The position numbers were made by a program, and so were the translations under genes. Under the pieces are notes generated by a model that saw only the letters and a program-made list of their open reading frames with translations, did no database searches and was not told the DNA's origin. From assembly GCA_905221615.1 (NCBI GenBank), contig CAJNDT010001013.1:755583-819582 (forward strand): a stretch of 64,000 bases of DNA. Reading direction: 5' to 3'. Shown here one piece after another: positions 49,361 to 62,400 of the stretch. The stretch is from Symbiodinium sp. CCMP2592. Lineage: Eukaryota > Sar > Dinophyceae > Suessiales > Symbiodiniaceae. The first letter of the stretch is position 1; every line of letters starts with the position of its first letter.

Positions 49361-50426
49361 ACCCCTGAGCCTAGGAATTCGCAACGGGTTCATCAGGGTC
49401 TGCTTTCAGGGCTAGTGGTAATTCGTAGTATGCCTCGCGTTTTCGGTTGCCTCCTGTTTATCGCATAGGATATTTGTTTTGGATTGGCTTTGATATGAGA
49501 TGCCTACACCAATCCCTGGTGGTGCTTCAGACCAGCTTTGAAGCCCATGAGCCCTAATCCCGAGATAAGGCAGACTTAAACTGGAAACCTTCATACTCAA
49601 GCCCATAAAAACCCCTAAACCCCAAACCCGAAACCCTTCTAAGCTTGGACTTCCCTATAGCCACCCTACAGGGATCCAACATAGAAACCCTGGGTATCGC
49701 ATTTCATGACACCTGTCATGTATAATATCATCGTAATATATGTAGTTCTCTAAATTAGGTGCCTTTTAAGCTCCTTTCTATGCGGGTGCCGTGCTATACT
49801 GGGGGCTTAAAATGGGACCTGAATTGACAAAACCACCCATCTAGTATCGCTGAACCCTAAACCCTAAACCCCTAAACCCTCGAGCCCCAAGCCCAAAGCC
49901 CTAAACTCCAAACCCTAAACCTCTGAGCTGCAACAGAAAGAAGCCATTGCACTTAAACAAAAAAAAAACCTAAACCCCTAGGCACTAAACCCCAAATCCC
50001 TAAGCCCTAAACCCCTAAACCCTAAGCCCCTAGACCCCTAAACCCCAAACCCTGAAAGGAGGTTCCTTGGACCCAGCACTCTTGGACCTCCTAAGCTCGG
50101 AGCTTCTAAACCCGAAACCCTTCCACGCTAGGACCCCCTTGTAATAATTGTTTAGGGTTTATGGTTTAGGGTTTGGGAGTTTAGGGTTGAGGGTGTAGGG
50201 TTTGGGAGTTAAGGGTTAAGGGTTGAGGGTGTAGGGTTTAGGGTCAAAGGCTACCTACCGGTTTAGGGTTTAGGGGGTGGTAAGCCTTAGCAGGAATGAG
50301 CCCTACACGCCGAACCCTATAGAAAGGATCACACCCTTCCCAGCAGCTGTACCCTCTTGCCCTTTCTACTGTCCTAAACCCTAAACCCTGATCTTAAAGA
50401 GGGCACTGGGAGCCACCTTTTTCCAG

Positions 50427-50480
50427 GTGCACCAGCCCATCTGGTGAGCCGAAGCCGCCAAAAGACGTGGCGGTGGAGAG
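50427..50480 (+). CDS. gene 3 candidate exon
   Basis: Acceptor TTTTCCAG|G opens an island flanked by CCCTAAA before and TTTAGGG after. The best frame reads CTSPSGEPKPPKDVAVERE up to a GAG|GTGGG donor. A strong GTGAGC donor at 50444 would instead leave a 17-nt exon (VHQPI). Confidence 0.4.
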
Positions 50481-53400
50481 GGAGGTGGGTCTTCAGGGTC
50501 TTTCGGTCTTAGGGTTTAGGGTCTTGGGTTTGGGGGTTTACAGTCGGGGGTCGAGTCTTCAGGGTCTTAAGGGTTCAGTTGTAGCGGGACAGTCCTACTC
50601 TTTAAGGTTTTGTATATAGAGACCATAATAAGGAACCCTGAAAAGGGTAGCTCTTGTTTAGGGTTTAAGGTTTTTGCTAAGGACTCAGAAGGGTTTTGGA
50701 TCGGCCTGAGAGGCTTCATAACAGGCGTTTTGTGGGATTTGGTAGGGGTTTTACAGGGCCAAGTAGGCGCTTGGGGGTTTAGGGCTTATAAGTCTTGAGG
50801 GTCTATACTAGTTTCGGTCTAGGGTTTAGGATTTAAGGTCTTATGGTTTCGATCAAAGCTTGCCAGGTTCAGGCTGTAGGGGTTTAGGCTCTAGGGCGTA
50901 GTGTTTTCAGCCTTACTAACGTGCAGGTTCATAGGTAGTTAAAAAGTGTGGTTATAAGTAGGGTCACTGCAGTTGCAAAACATAGAAGCGGATTCTCAGC
51001 CTCACTTCTAACTACCGATGAGCCTCCATGTAGGGGTTTTGGTTCAGGTTGTAAGGCTTAAGGTCTTATGCTTTCAGGTGGCAGGTCGCGGGGTTTTAGG
51101 GTACAGGGTGTAAGTACCAGCAGAATCGCAAGCATTGTGGTTTATTGGCATTGTTTCTTGGGGTTTTGGTTGTCGGGATAAGGGGAAAGGGTAGTAGAGT
51201 GGTAGTAGGTTTCTGTAGTGCTTCCGGCTTATCGGTTGTCGTCAGAAGGAACCTGTAATTATGGGCCCGGGGGGCAGAACCTACTAGTGTTGGGTTCGCA
51301 GAGTGCAGGCGAATACTAAAGTGCCAAATGTGGAAGTCTACACCGTGTCGAAACCCTAAGACCCTTGCAGGATTCCATAAAGCTGGAAGCGAAAATGTTT
51401 TTAAGCCATATAAAACCTTGGACCTTAGACCCTTCAGCTCGAAAGCTCGTTCAGCCGCGCGAGTACACCGCTAAGACCTGATTCGAGAAAAGATTGAGGG
51501 ACCACCTACCGGATCGATTCGGCATGGCGTGCTTCGCCGGAAATTTGCGCTGGGAAGCTGGGGAGTATCGTTATACTCACCTGCGTGTCGCAGGATACTC
51601 CTCGCGGCCCGGCGGACTGCAATTTGCGGTGTGTTGTCTGTACTTGACCACTTCGTGTGTGGCGCTCTGTTGTGCGTGATGACAACCGGAGTGCTTGCGA
51701 GAGGCCGTTGGTACCCAAAGTGCCGGAACTCGATGTTTCAACATGGTCTGGCAGAGAATTCCCTGCGTGGGGCATCAGTCGGCCTGCTTGCATTGCGGGG
51801 ATTCAAATTGCACAGCAGGAAGCAATGGCTTCTCAGGAATGTTCACACAGACGATGAAGCTCTTGGAGTGTGAGTCGAGAACTGAAACCTAGGGCTCTGA
51901 CACTTAAGGACTGATATGTACCCCGACCATCTGTTGCAAGAAGCAAACGTTAAGGTGTCCCTATGACCAGGTGATGTATTTGAAGGTCTTGTGCTTCCTT
52001 ATGTCCGCTTTGTGGGAGCCTTCAAAGACAGCACCACTAAGCTGTCGAAGACCCCAGCCGGAAAGCTGGGAAATTAACTTAAATTAACCACCCCCAACTA
52101 CACGCAAACGGAATTCCAACCCCAAAGATATGTTGTTAACATAGTTCTAGGAGGTCTTTAGACCCATCATGGAGTTGGGCTGAAGTACCTGGTAAAGCTC
52201 AGCAAGTCTCAAACGTAAACCCTACCATGCAAAGCCCCTAAAGTCCCAAATTCTGCTACCCCAACAAGCCTCCAAGAAAGTTTCAGGTTTTAACCCCGCC
52301 TCATTAAACAGCCCTCCGAATAGAGCCGACCCACAACGCCTAAACCGGACACCACAAAAGACCGTAGACTCAAACCAACAAACTCTCCACAATCGTTAAC
52401 CACCCAAAGCCCTCAAACTCTCAAAAGGCCTCCCTTCCAAGCCTCACCCCTAAAACACTAAACCCCCAAGCCCCAAACCCCCAACATGCCCTCCCTAAAC
52501 CCTAAACACCCTCCTAAACCTCTAAACCCCTAAACCCTGAAAACCCTAAACCTCAACCCCCCCCACCCCCAGCCCCGCCCTCCCCTCTCTCAAAGAAAGG
52601 TGGCTGCCGCGTTGGAGTCGGTCTTTCCTAGAGTTGGGCCCGGGCTCCCGGAGACGGTTCGGTCGCTTTTTGTTGGCTTTCCTCGGGTTTCCTTTAGGGT
52701 TTAGGGGTTTAGGGCTTTAGGGGTTTAGGGGCTAGGGGTTTAGGGTTTAGTGTTAGGGTTTAGGGGTTTAAGGTTTAGGGGTTTAGGGTTTAGGGTCTTG
52801 GGGATTTAGGGTTTAGGGGTTAAGAGTGGGCTGTCCAGGTTGGTTTGGATGTCCTCCGATCCTTCAAGGTGTTGTTAGGGCTCTGTTTGGGGTCATTTTT
52901 GCGGGGCGTTGTCGTGTTATGCAGGGTTTCACAGGACCTGGGGCTTTCTTGCATTCAGAGGCCATGACATCAGGCGTCCTCATATGGGTGGTTGTCAAAA
53001 TTATGGTCCCTTTTTGGGTACTTATTTTTCTACGGCACCTAATATTTATGGTACCCAAAAAGTGACCCCAACTTTGACAACCACCCATCTGAATGGAGCC
53101 TCTGCTTGTATGTGATCTCAGAGGACCCCACTTAGGGCAGTTAGAGCCCCACGTTTAACCTGGTTGCTAAGTCCCCCGTGTTCTAGTCTAAGCAAGGGTC
53201 TGCAGTTCAGGCGTGTCTCGGCGGCCGATTTGGGGTTACTTGGGGTTTAGAGTTGAGCCCCTCAGCCCTAAAGCCTAAACCTGAGGGCTGGTGATTTGGA
53301 GTTTCGGGCTTTGGGGCACTTTGGTACTGGGGGTATGGTAGGCGCCCCGGGTGCTTGTTCTGGTTGGGGAAGCAGGAGGTGGATTTGGCGGATGGAGCCT

Positions 53401-56400
53401 TCAAAATAGGTTTGAGATGCAGGGTTTCCAACTATTGTGGTTGTCGGTGTATCTTCTTCTTCTTGTAAAGGTGTTTCTTCGGTGCTTTAGAGGGTCCTTG
53501 AGGTTGTGTATAGCCGTGAAGAGCCTGTGTTCTCAGAGGCTGCATTGTCCTGTTCTTATTCGGAGGCTAGGCGTTTCAGGTTTCAGGGTTTTCGGAGTTC
53601 TGCCTTTGAATTTCGATATTCTACTCACAGCCCCCATAGTAGTTCCTTTGGGGAGTTCGTATGTAGTTAGAATCCTACAAGGTAATCCCAAAAGGAACTA
53701 CTATGGGGCCTATGGGTAGTTTTACCCAAGCACCTTTCAGTGTGGTTCCTTATTCAGGCTGCGGCCTGAATAGTGGTTACTTTCGCAGGTCCTGAACATC
53801 CCGCGGACACGACATGCTTCATGTCGACATATTGAGGAGCTTTGATATAGCTGTTGTCTGGATTGCACTGTTTTAGGTCCCAAAAATGCACGGCCGGGAA
53901 GACTTCGCACAAGGGGGTGTTGTTAAAGAATGTGCGTAAGCCATAGGCCCATAGGCCCCAAAGAAGTTCCTTTTTGGGATTACCTTAAATATGAGCCCCA
54001 AAAAAAGGAACTACTACGGGGCCTATGGGTAGTGTCCGCTCGGCAAGTCCTGTCAACCAGGGCCCCAGCACAGCACGCTCCTCCCTGATTACAGCCATCA
54101 TAGGGGACGGGAACAGGCAAGCACTGAAATTTCCTCGTAATCCCTGCATAGTGGCCATGACTATACACTAGAATCTACACAAATACCCTCTTTCAATTAC
54201 TTAGGCGCCTATCTATCTATCAACCTATCTACCAACCCACCTATCTAGTTATCTGTCCGGCGGTTTATCTATTCGTCTGACCATTTGTTGATCTATGTAT
54301 GTCTGAATAACTGAACAACCAAAGGAATAAGTACATAGACAAGAAATTAAATACATACATGCATATAAATGTATACCTCTATCTATATATATATATATAT
54401 ACACACATGACAATATTCCTTCCTTCCATCATGAACCGTTTCCCAGTTTGCGGTCCTTCGTTGCCCTGACGGGTGCGGAGAAAGCGGCCCAGTTGCAGGA
54501 TCGCAGCGGCATATGCAGAGTTTCAGCTGTTCCAGGGTTTAGGGCTTCGGGTTAGGGTTTGGCGCTTCGGGTTCAGGGTATAGGGCTTTGGGTTTAGGGC
54601 TTTCTTTTCTTTCGATTCAGGGTTCGGTTGTTTTTGTTTTGTTGGGTTTCTGGTTTTCCGCTTGGCATTCGCCCCCCATGACTTTGATGCCCGGCGACAG
54701 GAGCTTACTGGCATTGTGCTGGGCATCCGCCTCTTCAACATGCATCAGCGAAAGGCCAGGATTGAAGCCTTTCAGTCGAGCATGTTCACTGCGTGCACTT
54801 GTTCTCCGGATGTCCCCTTTCTTATTCCGGGGTCCTCATAGGAAACAGGATATCCTTGTCTTGGCATAGTGTGGTCCCTGGACAAGGGAGGAGCTCGAGT
54901 AGCCTGCTCAGGCTTTGTTTGTTGGTTGGGATGATCGCATTCAGTCCTAGATCCCAATCAACATATATGTTATATTATATGTTTAGATGTATACAAGTAC
55001 ACACATGTATACCTATATTTCTAGAGGGAGACATGCACATACATGTGTGTGTGTACATATACACACACACACACGCGCACATCCAGTGCATCTTCGCCCT
55101 GCTGACTGCTGGGAACCCTGAACCCCGGACATCCTAAGCATGAATGTGCGAGCCAAGTTTGTGGGAGATTTCGCGCTGATGCGGAAGCCAGTAAACCTAC
55201 GGCTTAAAGTTCATATTTAGACTTGGCGGATATGTAGTTCATGGTGGAGAAGCCCTGAGCCCTGAAGCCTAAATGGGCACACTCCGCCTTGGAAGGGCGG
55301 TGCTGGCCTGCCCTCAGTGATCGATGTGCACAAGAAGCTGAATAGTGAGGAGGCCCATGTGGCTTAGGGTTGGGTTCCTTTAAAGGAACCCTTTAAAGGG
55401 CTCTTTGAGGGTCTAGGGTTTCAGAAAATTAGGGGAATAGTGAGGAGGCCTCCGTGGCTTTCGGAGCTTTAGGGCTGAGGGTTCTGCGGGACCTTCTTGC
55501 TTGGGGATGGCAATATGCATTCGGATAGCTTTTGCATCATTACTCTGTTTAGGGTTTAGGGTTTATGTAGGTGGTAGGCACAATATAGTCGTCATTGTAG
55601 AAGCAGTGGAGTAGAAGCAGCAGCAGCAGTGAGGTGCAATTCTGCCAGCAAGTAGTGGTGCTGGCAGGAGTAGTCAACATGGCAGTGACAGCTGCGGCGG
55701 GTGTAATCACGCCACAGAACCGCAGGTTTCAGGGGATTTGGGACTCTAAATGTGCATCACAGAGCTTGAGTTGCCATACTGCACCCTCACCTTTACGTAT
55801 TATTTGCAGCACAAGACAGGCCCAGACAACCCTCGAAGCAGTAGGATGCTTGTTTCGTGTTCTGAATTCCTGGTTTTCTGCCAGCAAGCTGCGCATCTAT
55901 CGCATCTGAAATCGAAGCTGCCGAAACCAAAACACCCCAACCCCTATAGCTCCAAACCCTTTACAAAGCCCAATCCTACACCGTCATGTCAAGCCAAATA
56001 CGCCACACTCCTCCTGCTGCTCCCCAAAGCCCTACCTCCTAGTATCCTCGAGGCCAGACTACACAAGAAAACTCGGCATTATGACCACCCAAAGTGCAAG
56101 GACCACAGGCCCTTACATTGTAGAAACAACCCATACAGACCCTTTAAGGAGCCCTTTAAAGGAACCCCCTGTTCTAATTATTTATTAAGGCCCCTGTAAG
56201 TACATCCCGGGTCTTCTACTACTCGTACCGCCACGTGTCTCGCATCGCCAGCTCCTGGACAACCTCAGCAAAGAGGCCGAGGAGGTTACAGAGCTCTGCC
56301 AGGACGGGCCCAACTTTCTGTTGATAAACACTATCTCATAGGGACCCCTAGGGGGGTTGGGGGAGAGGGGGTAGGGGGCGTTAATGCGCATAATAAGGAC

Positions 56401-59400
56401 TTAGTAAGGCCTTGTTGATAAACAGTATCCTGCAGTACCCATTGCACTCTAAGCTGTTGAAGTCATGTCATATTCCCCATTGTGTGGTCTGGAAAATCAG
56501 GTTTGTTCACTGATGATGGCCGTGGGACTTGTGGTGTATTGCTTATTAAGGATATGCGATCAGAGCCGTATAAGTCGAAGACGGTTTTAAGAGCCTATAC
56601 CCCTAGTAAGACCCTTTCCTTACGCCCTGGGCTTCGCCGGTTTGGAGCTTGGAGGGTTTTATATGACCCAAAGCCCCAAACCCGCTTAGAACAGCTCGCA
56701 GAACTCACATGGAACTCTCCCCGGCAACGCCTCCGGCTTCTAAATGCTGAAAGGAGCACGCCATTTGTCATCTATTGCTATGCACCGTGCCACCCAAGCA
56801 GACCCTGATCCAGACAACACCTCATGTCAAGCAGAAGTGCACGTTTAGGGTTTTAGGGTTCTTTCTGGGAATCCAGTTGACATTGAGTGCGGCGGAATCC
56901 CCCGTGCCCACAAGCCAGGACTACTCAGACGTTCTGGTGGACGGGAGCTCAGACTTGCCGTTGAAGAGAATGCTCCACCTCCACCTTATGGTTGTTGTTC
57001 TTCTAGTACCTAAACCCCCCAAAGTAGGTAAAATAATGGCCCAATACCCATAAAAGGCTGTTATTCTACATACTTTGGGGGTCCCGGTATTGATGTTTGC
57101 TCTCAAGATGATTCTGATGGTGGTGGTGCAGTGATGATGATCATGGCAGGGTCGTCTGACTAGTACAAAGCAGATGGCTCATAATGACTTACTAATCACG
57201 GCGAGGGTGATCGCGCTGTGACCGAACATGAGGGTGCTTGTCCTGATGGTGGCGTTAAAGATGAAAATGTTGGATTTCATGTTGTTGGACGGTGCTACGC
57301 AAGATGATGGTTTGTGATGCCAGTGGGCGGTCGACAACACGTCAGCAGTTCAGTTGTGTTGCCGCATATGAGCCTTCGAGACCCCCTGTAGTACACGTAG
57401 CATAGGTGCCTGAATAATTAGAACAAGCTTGCAGGTATATTGTTGTAAAGAATTCGGCAGTAATGCGAGAATCTTTCCAAGTTTTTCTTCTAGAGCCCTT
57501 ATAAACAACGCGCTCATACATAGCCATGAACTTCATGAAAGCATCATAAACTTAAATTTAAAGAAGCCCTACCATGAAAAGCTTTCTGTCACAAACCTTT
57601 TGAGGGCCATCTTAAGCCGATGTGATCCAAGCTCTCAGGCTGCATCCGGCAGTCTGCGTAGCAAGCAAGTGGAGGGTCTCATCGACGACAAGGAGGTCTG
57701 GATCTTCGTTTTTCATAGGGATCCTTAGGGGTGTAGGGGGAGGGGGGGTAGGGGGCCTTAAGGCCCATAATAAGGACTAATAAGGCTTATTTAAGGAAAT
57801 ATAAGGAGGTCTGCTTGAAGGGGTCCCCTTTAAGGGTACTATAGGGATCTATAATAAGGGTTTAGGGTTTAGGGTCTACTTGAAGGCTCATGGGAGTTAG
57901 TAAGTAAGGTTATAAGTAGGATATAGTTAGGATAACCCCACTTAGGGGACTTATAACCCCAATTATGACCTACTTACTAAGTCCCATGATCCTCTAAGTA
58001 GGGCCTCATGGCTGCAGAGCTTTGGCTTCAGGTGTTCTTTTCGGGTTTCGGGGGTGAAGGGTTTTGAGTTTTGGGTTTAGGGTTTAGGGCTAGGGCCTAG
58101 TTTGAGGTGTTCGTTTAGGTTTTTGAGGGCCAAAAGCTGATCGTTGAAGGTTTTAAGGTTTCGGGTTTTCGTTTGAGGGACTCCCCAGCGCTTAGGGTCG
58201 GATAGGTCTCGAGGCTTAGAGTGTTTTGTGCGGTGGGTACACCTCACACGTGGTGGGATAGTATGTTCCTCTATACAACGGAAAGTGTACACTTTTTGGG
58301 GCTTATGAACTCAGAAACTCAGGTAGCCGGAGTCTTGTTTAGCCGCAACGGTCCGGCTGGCTTTTATACTGAGGCATGAAGAAACATCAAAATCTGGTCT
58401 TCAATTTAACACGTGGCTTCTCCTGAAGACACATCCTTCTTCATGGCACACCGGCGACCTGAACAATACTCTGAGAACTGGGTCCTTGTACGATCGAAAT
58501 CATCGATGCAACTGACGTTTGGGGGTGTGTCTCGCTGTTTCAAGCCAAAGAGGTGTAAGCTGCGTTGCACAAACGGCAAGTCCCGCGATGACCTCCTAAA
58601 CCGAAGCCTTATAATTAGGTCAAGCAGATTATAGAGGTCGGAACAGTTTCCAAGTTCTGATACTGCTCCCTTCTGGTCCGTTAACACCAATAGACTCTAA
58701 TACTATATTACAACGTAACCCAAAGTCCTACTCTAAGTTAGGCCCCTAAACTACTCTCTTCAAACTGCACTACACTCCAAATTGGGCCCCTGAACCACCC
58801 CTAAGCCCCATAGCAGTTCCTATTTGGGATTAACTTGTAGGACTGGATTCTAAATATGAACCCCAAAAAGGAAATACTATGGGGCCTATGGGTACTCTCT
58901 TCTGCCCGCAGTTGCAGCGGTTGCAGTGCGACCTGCTCTACCACCGCCAGTGCTCCCGCAGGGGCTGTGGTAACCCTAAGCCCTAAACCCCTACTCCCCT
59001 AAGCCCGAAACCCTAAACCCCTAAGCCCTAAACTCTGAACCCTATACCCCTCAACCCCTAAACCCCTAAACCCCTAAACCCTAAACCCCTAAACCCCTAA
59101 ATCCCGAAACCCAAAACCATTAAACCCCCAAACCCTAAACCCCAAACCCCTAAACCCCTAAATCCCGAAACCCTAAACCCTTAAACTGCGAGCTCCTAAA
59201 CCGTGGGTTCAGGGTTTGGGATGCGGTGCCTGGGGCTTCTGACTTCTGTCGCAGGACGGCTCGTAACATAGTGGCCGAAATAGGTACCTATACTATTTTG
59301 GGGGGTTCCTTTAAGAAAACCTTAAAGGGGGCTATAAGGGATCTGTTGGGTTTCTATGGTATAGGGGCCTTGATACCTATACTATTTTAGGGGTTCCTTA

Positions 59401-62400
59401 TTTCTAATTATAGTATAATGATTTCCTAAGCCCTGTTCGAATTCAGTTGTATCTTATCGTTTGTTTCGCTCGCTGTCTGGCATTGTCTGAAAGTTGCGGG
59501 TGTCAAGGTGGATCAGATGGCATCAGGATGCCTTGAAGCTTGAAATTACAATGTAGGAGCCTTCGCGCATTCTAAGCCACTTCACTCGCGGACTATTCTC
59601 AAGACTTGGGTTCGCTGTTCTTGTGTGAAAGAGCGTGGAGGTAAGAATGCCCCATCCAAGGTTTCATGTGTAGTTCAGTGATTTATACAGCGTAGGGACC
59701 CTTAACACTTCTCGTAACAGCTTCATGGGTTTTAGGGTTTTACTGTAGAGAATTCAGACACAACGCAGAAGAGGCAAGCGCTGCAATCGATTTCGCCTCA
59801 GATCTCCAGCTAATGGCGCTTCTGTCTAGCTCAAGGCCTCACCTAGAGACTAGAGAGGCTGTCCTGTCATCTCACAGCCGTAGGTTTTCGTAGTATAGGT
59901 GTCTCAGGAATTAGCACTTGTTCCTTGAGGGGAGGGCGTGATTTGAACCCTGAAGCTCCAACGTGGAAGCCTTAGCAAAGTCTAGGAACCCTATAGATCT
60001 TATGTTCGATTCCGGTGCCGGGGGACTGGCAGGTACCTTTGCTACCTCCTCAACTTGCAGGAGGACAGGGAGAGAGCTTTGAGTTTCGCAGATCCCTATA
60101 CCCCGGATTCCACACACGCTACATAATCCCAAACCGTAGTTTCCATTGGAACTCCACACCGGGCCCGGGCCCTAAATCCCAAACCCTCCACTCCCTAAGC
60201 ACGATTTCACGTTCCGGCGGTGTAGTCTTTTTCTTTAAGGCTCTTCGGTATGTGTTTAGGTTGTTCCTCTTTGGTTTATGGTCATCTACAATCCGGGATT
60301 TAAGCTTGCTGCATAGCTCTTATTCGGAGTAGAGTTCGGAGCACTAGGTTTAGGGCCTCATTGGTGACAATCACGACAGCAGTCTTAACTTTTATATACT
60401 AGATTGTATGTGTTTGGAGCTTATCAAAGCTCTTGTGCAACCGTTATACATACCCGCAACACCCATTCAGACGAGCCCTTGAGAAGCTGCTCTCTAAGAG
60501 GATGTTGGAGTTGGGAGATCTTCTCTCTGCTACAAACCCTGAACATACGGCAAAACAGTTCACCCTTGGGCAGATCGGTCTCGAATTAAGCTTTTGTTTG
60601 CTTACCCTGTTCTTGAATGCAGAATCCTCACCAGAGACCTCACTACTTAAAAAGGCCCAGCGGACTTCGTAAGTAGGTTATAAGTAGGGCTATAATTGTG
60701 GTAACTCCATTTAAGATACTTATAACCCTACTTATCACCTACTTACTAAGTCCCCTGGGCCTCCAAGTAGACCCTGCACCCTAAACCCCATACATCCCTC
60801 TAAGGAGCCCTATAGATCCCTTTCAGGAGTCCTATAGATCCCTGTAAGGAGCCCTTTAAGAGCCCTTACTAAGTCGCCAAGGGAAGTGCATTGACACGCA
60901 AAGCAGAGCTGTCGGGAAGGACGTGTCTCTGAGCCTTGAGAAGCTTCGCAAGGGCCAGGCCGTCCTCCGTGAGGACGGAAGAATGGGGTTTAGGGTTTTA
61001 GGATTTAGGGTTTAGGGTTTAGGGTCTAGGGGTTTAGGGTTTAGGGGTTTAGGGTTTCTCAAAAAGCCGGAATCAACACTGATGCAACTCCGTGAAGTTC
61101 AGCATAATGTACCCACCTTGCTATGCAAACTCGTATAATCAGGCGCCATACTGAAACCCGACCTGAACGATTGCCATTTTCGTTTGAGTTCCACCCGGAA
61201 CCTTCGACTGAATGTTTAGGCCTTTGTAATGCGGCTTTAGCTTACTTCTGGTCGAGATCAAGGGGTTAGGGCTTTGGATTTGCTTCCAGAGGCTGTAGAG
61301 TTTAGGGGTTTGGGATCCAAGGTCGACGGTTTCAGGGCATCGAGTGTGAAGAGCTTGCAGTAGGACTTCTTGTCATTGTGCAGGGTTTCCGGTACTTGTC
61401 TTAAGCCTCTGTTCGGGCCCGGCAGCATCAATGTACTGATAGGCAACGCTCCTCACTTCCTTGCCAAGAATACCAGATTCTGCCTCAGGAAGCAACACTT
61501 CAGAGTGATTCTACCATCTTCTAGCCATGCAGGGACATGTAAAGACCCTACTGCAAGCCGCAATTCGCGAAGCCCCTGCCCATGTCCGCCGGATCATTTG
61601 AACGACCTTAAAGTGATGAAGCTTACCATCACAGTGATATGTCCATTTCATATACGCATATACATATATATATATATAGACACACACACACATTTTATAT
61701 GAACACAAGCGTACGGTTTTTTCGTGTATCGAAGAGAAGGTATGCCTTCTTCTTAGATCCAGATCTTATATGCCAAGTTTCCGTACCGGGCTCTTATAAA
61801 CTTTGCATAAACTGATAGGCAGCTCATCAACTCTTTACACGAAGTCCCAAACGCAAAGCACACGCCCAAAACTTGCCGCGACTCCGTTTAAGCAAACATT
61901 GAACCCTAGTAACCCGCAAACCCAAAACCCTTAACCCCCAAACCCCTAAACCCCTAAACCCACAACCCCTAAGCTCACAAGCCCCAGACCCTCAACCCCT
62001 AAACCCACCAGCCCTCAACCCCTCAACCCCAAAACATCTAAACCCCGAAAACAACCAAGTTGAAAACTGCAGGAGCTGATGGACCTCGAGGCTCTGGTGG
62101 GCGGAAGGGTCTCGGTGCCGAAGGAGCAGGCCGGGGCTCCGTTGTTCGCAAGGTGCTATAATGTATATATTCTTTATAATATGTTTCTATAGAATAATGT
62201 TATATATATATATATATATATATATATTTTCGTTCACATATATATATATATATATAGGATGTTTTGGGGTTTCGTCGGGTGTACTTCGCGTTTTTTTGCA
62301 TTTCTCGTCGGGTGTAGTTAGGTTTTGGAAGTTTTAGGGTTCAACAAATTCTATATGGGTTTGGTGGGTTAGTCACCTCTAGTACAAGTTGGTGAGGGGA

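Larger units (their letters stand above)
49361..52599. other. gene boundary region, mostly repeats
   Basis: CCCTAAA-type sequence (49855-50130) switches to TTTAGGG-type (50150-50280), with one exon candidate at 50427 and a family A3 element at 50921. 51480-51900 has balanced composition and long frames on both strands but no splice-supported exon. The first exon of the downstream gene should lie in this region but was not identified. Confidence 0.4.

Noticed and set aside
46505..46974. Several 90-127 codon frames rich in Ser/Leu or Arg/Glu
   Set aside because: They are produced by the GA microsatellite and have no unique protein sequence outside it.
51506..51873. Overlapping frames of 95-115 codons on both strands
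   Set aside because: They overlap heavily on opposite strands, show no recognisable motif and no splice or phase link to neighbouring exons. An ATG at 51524 was considered as a gene 3 start but has no support.
2743..60769. CRISPR array or bacterial REP/attachment repeats
   Set aside because: The repeats are irregularly spaced over tens of kilobases, are whole-element hairpins and sit in introns. There are no spacers and no cas genes.
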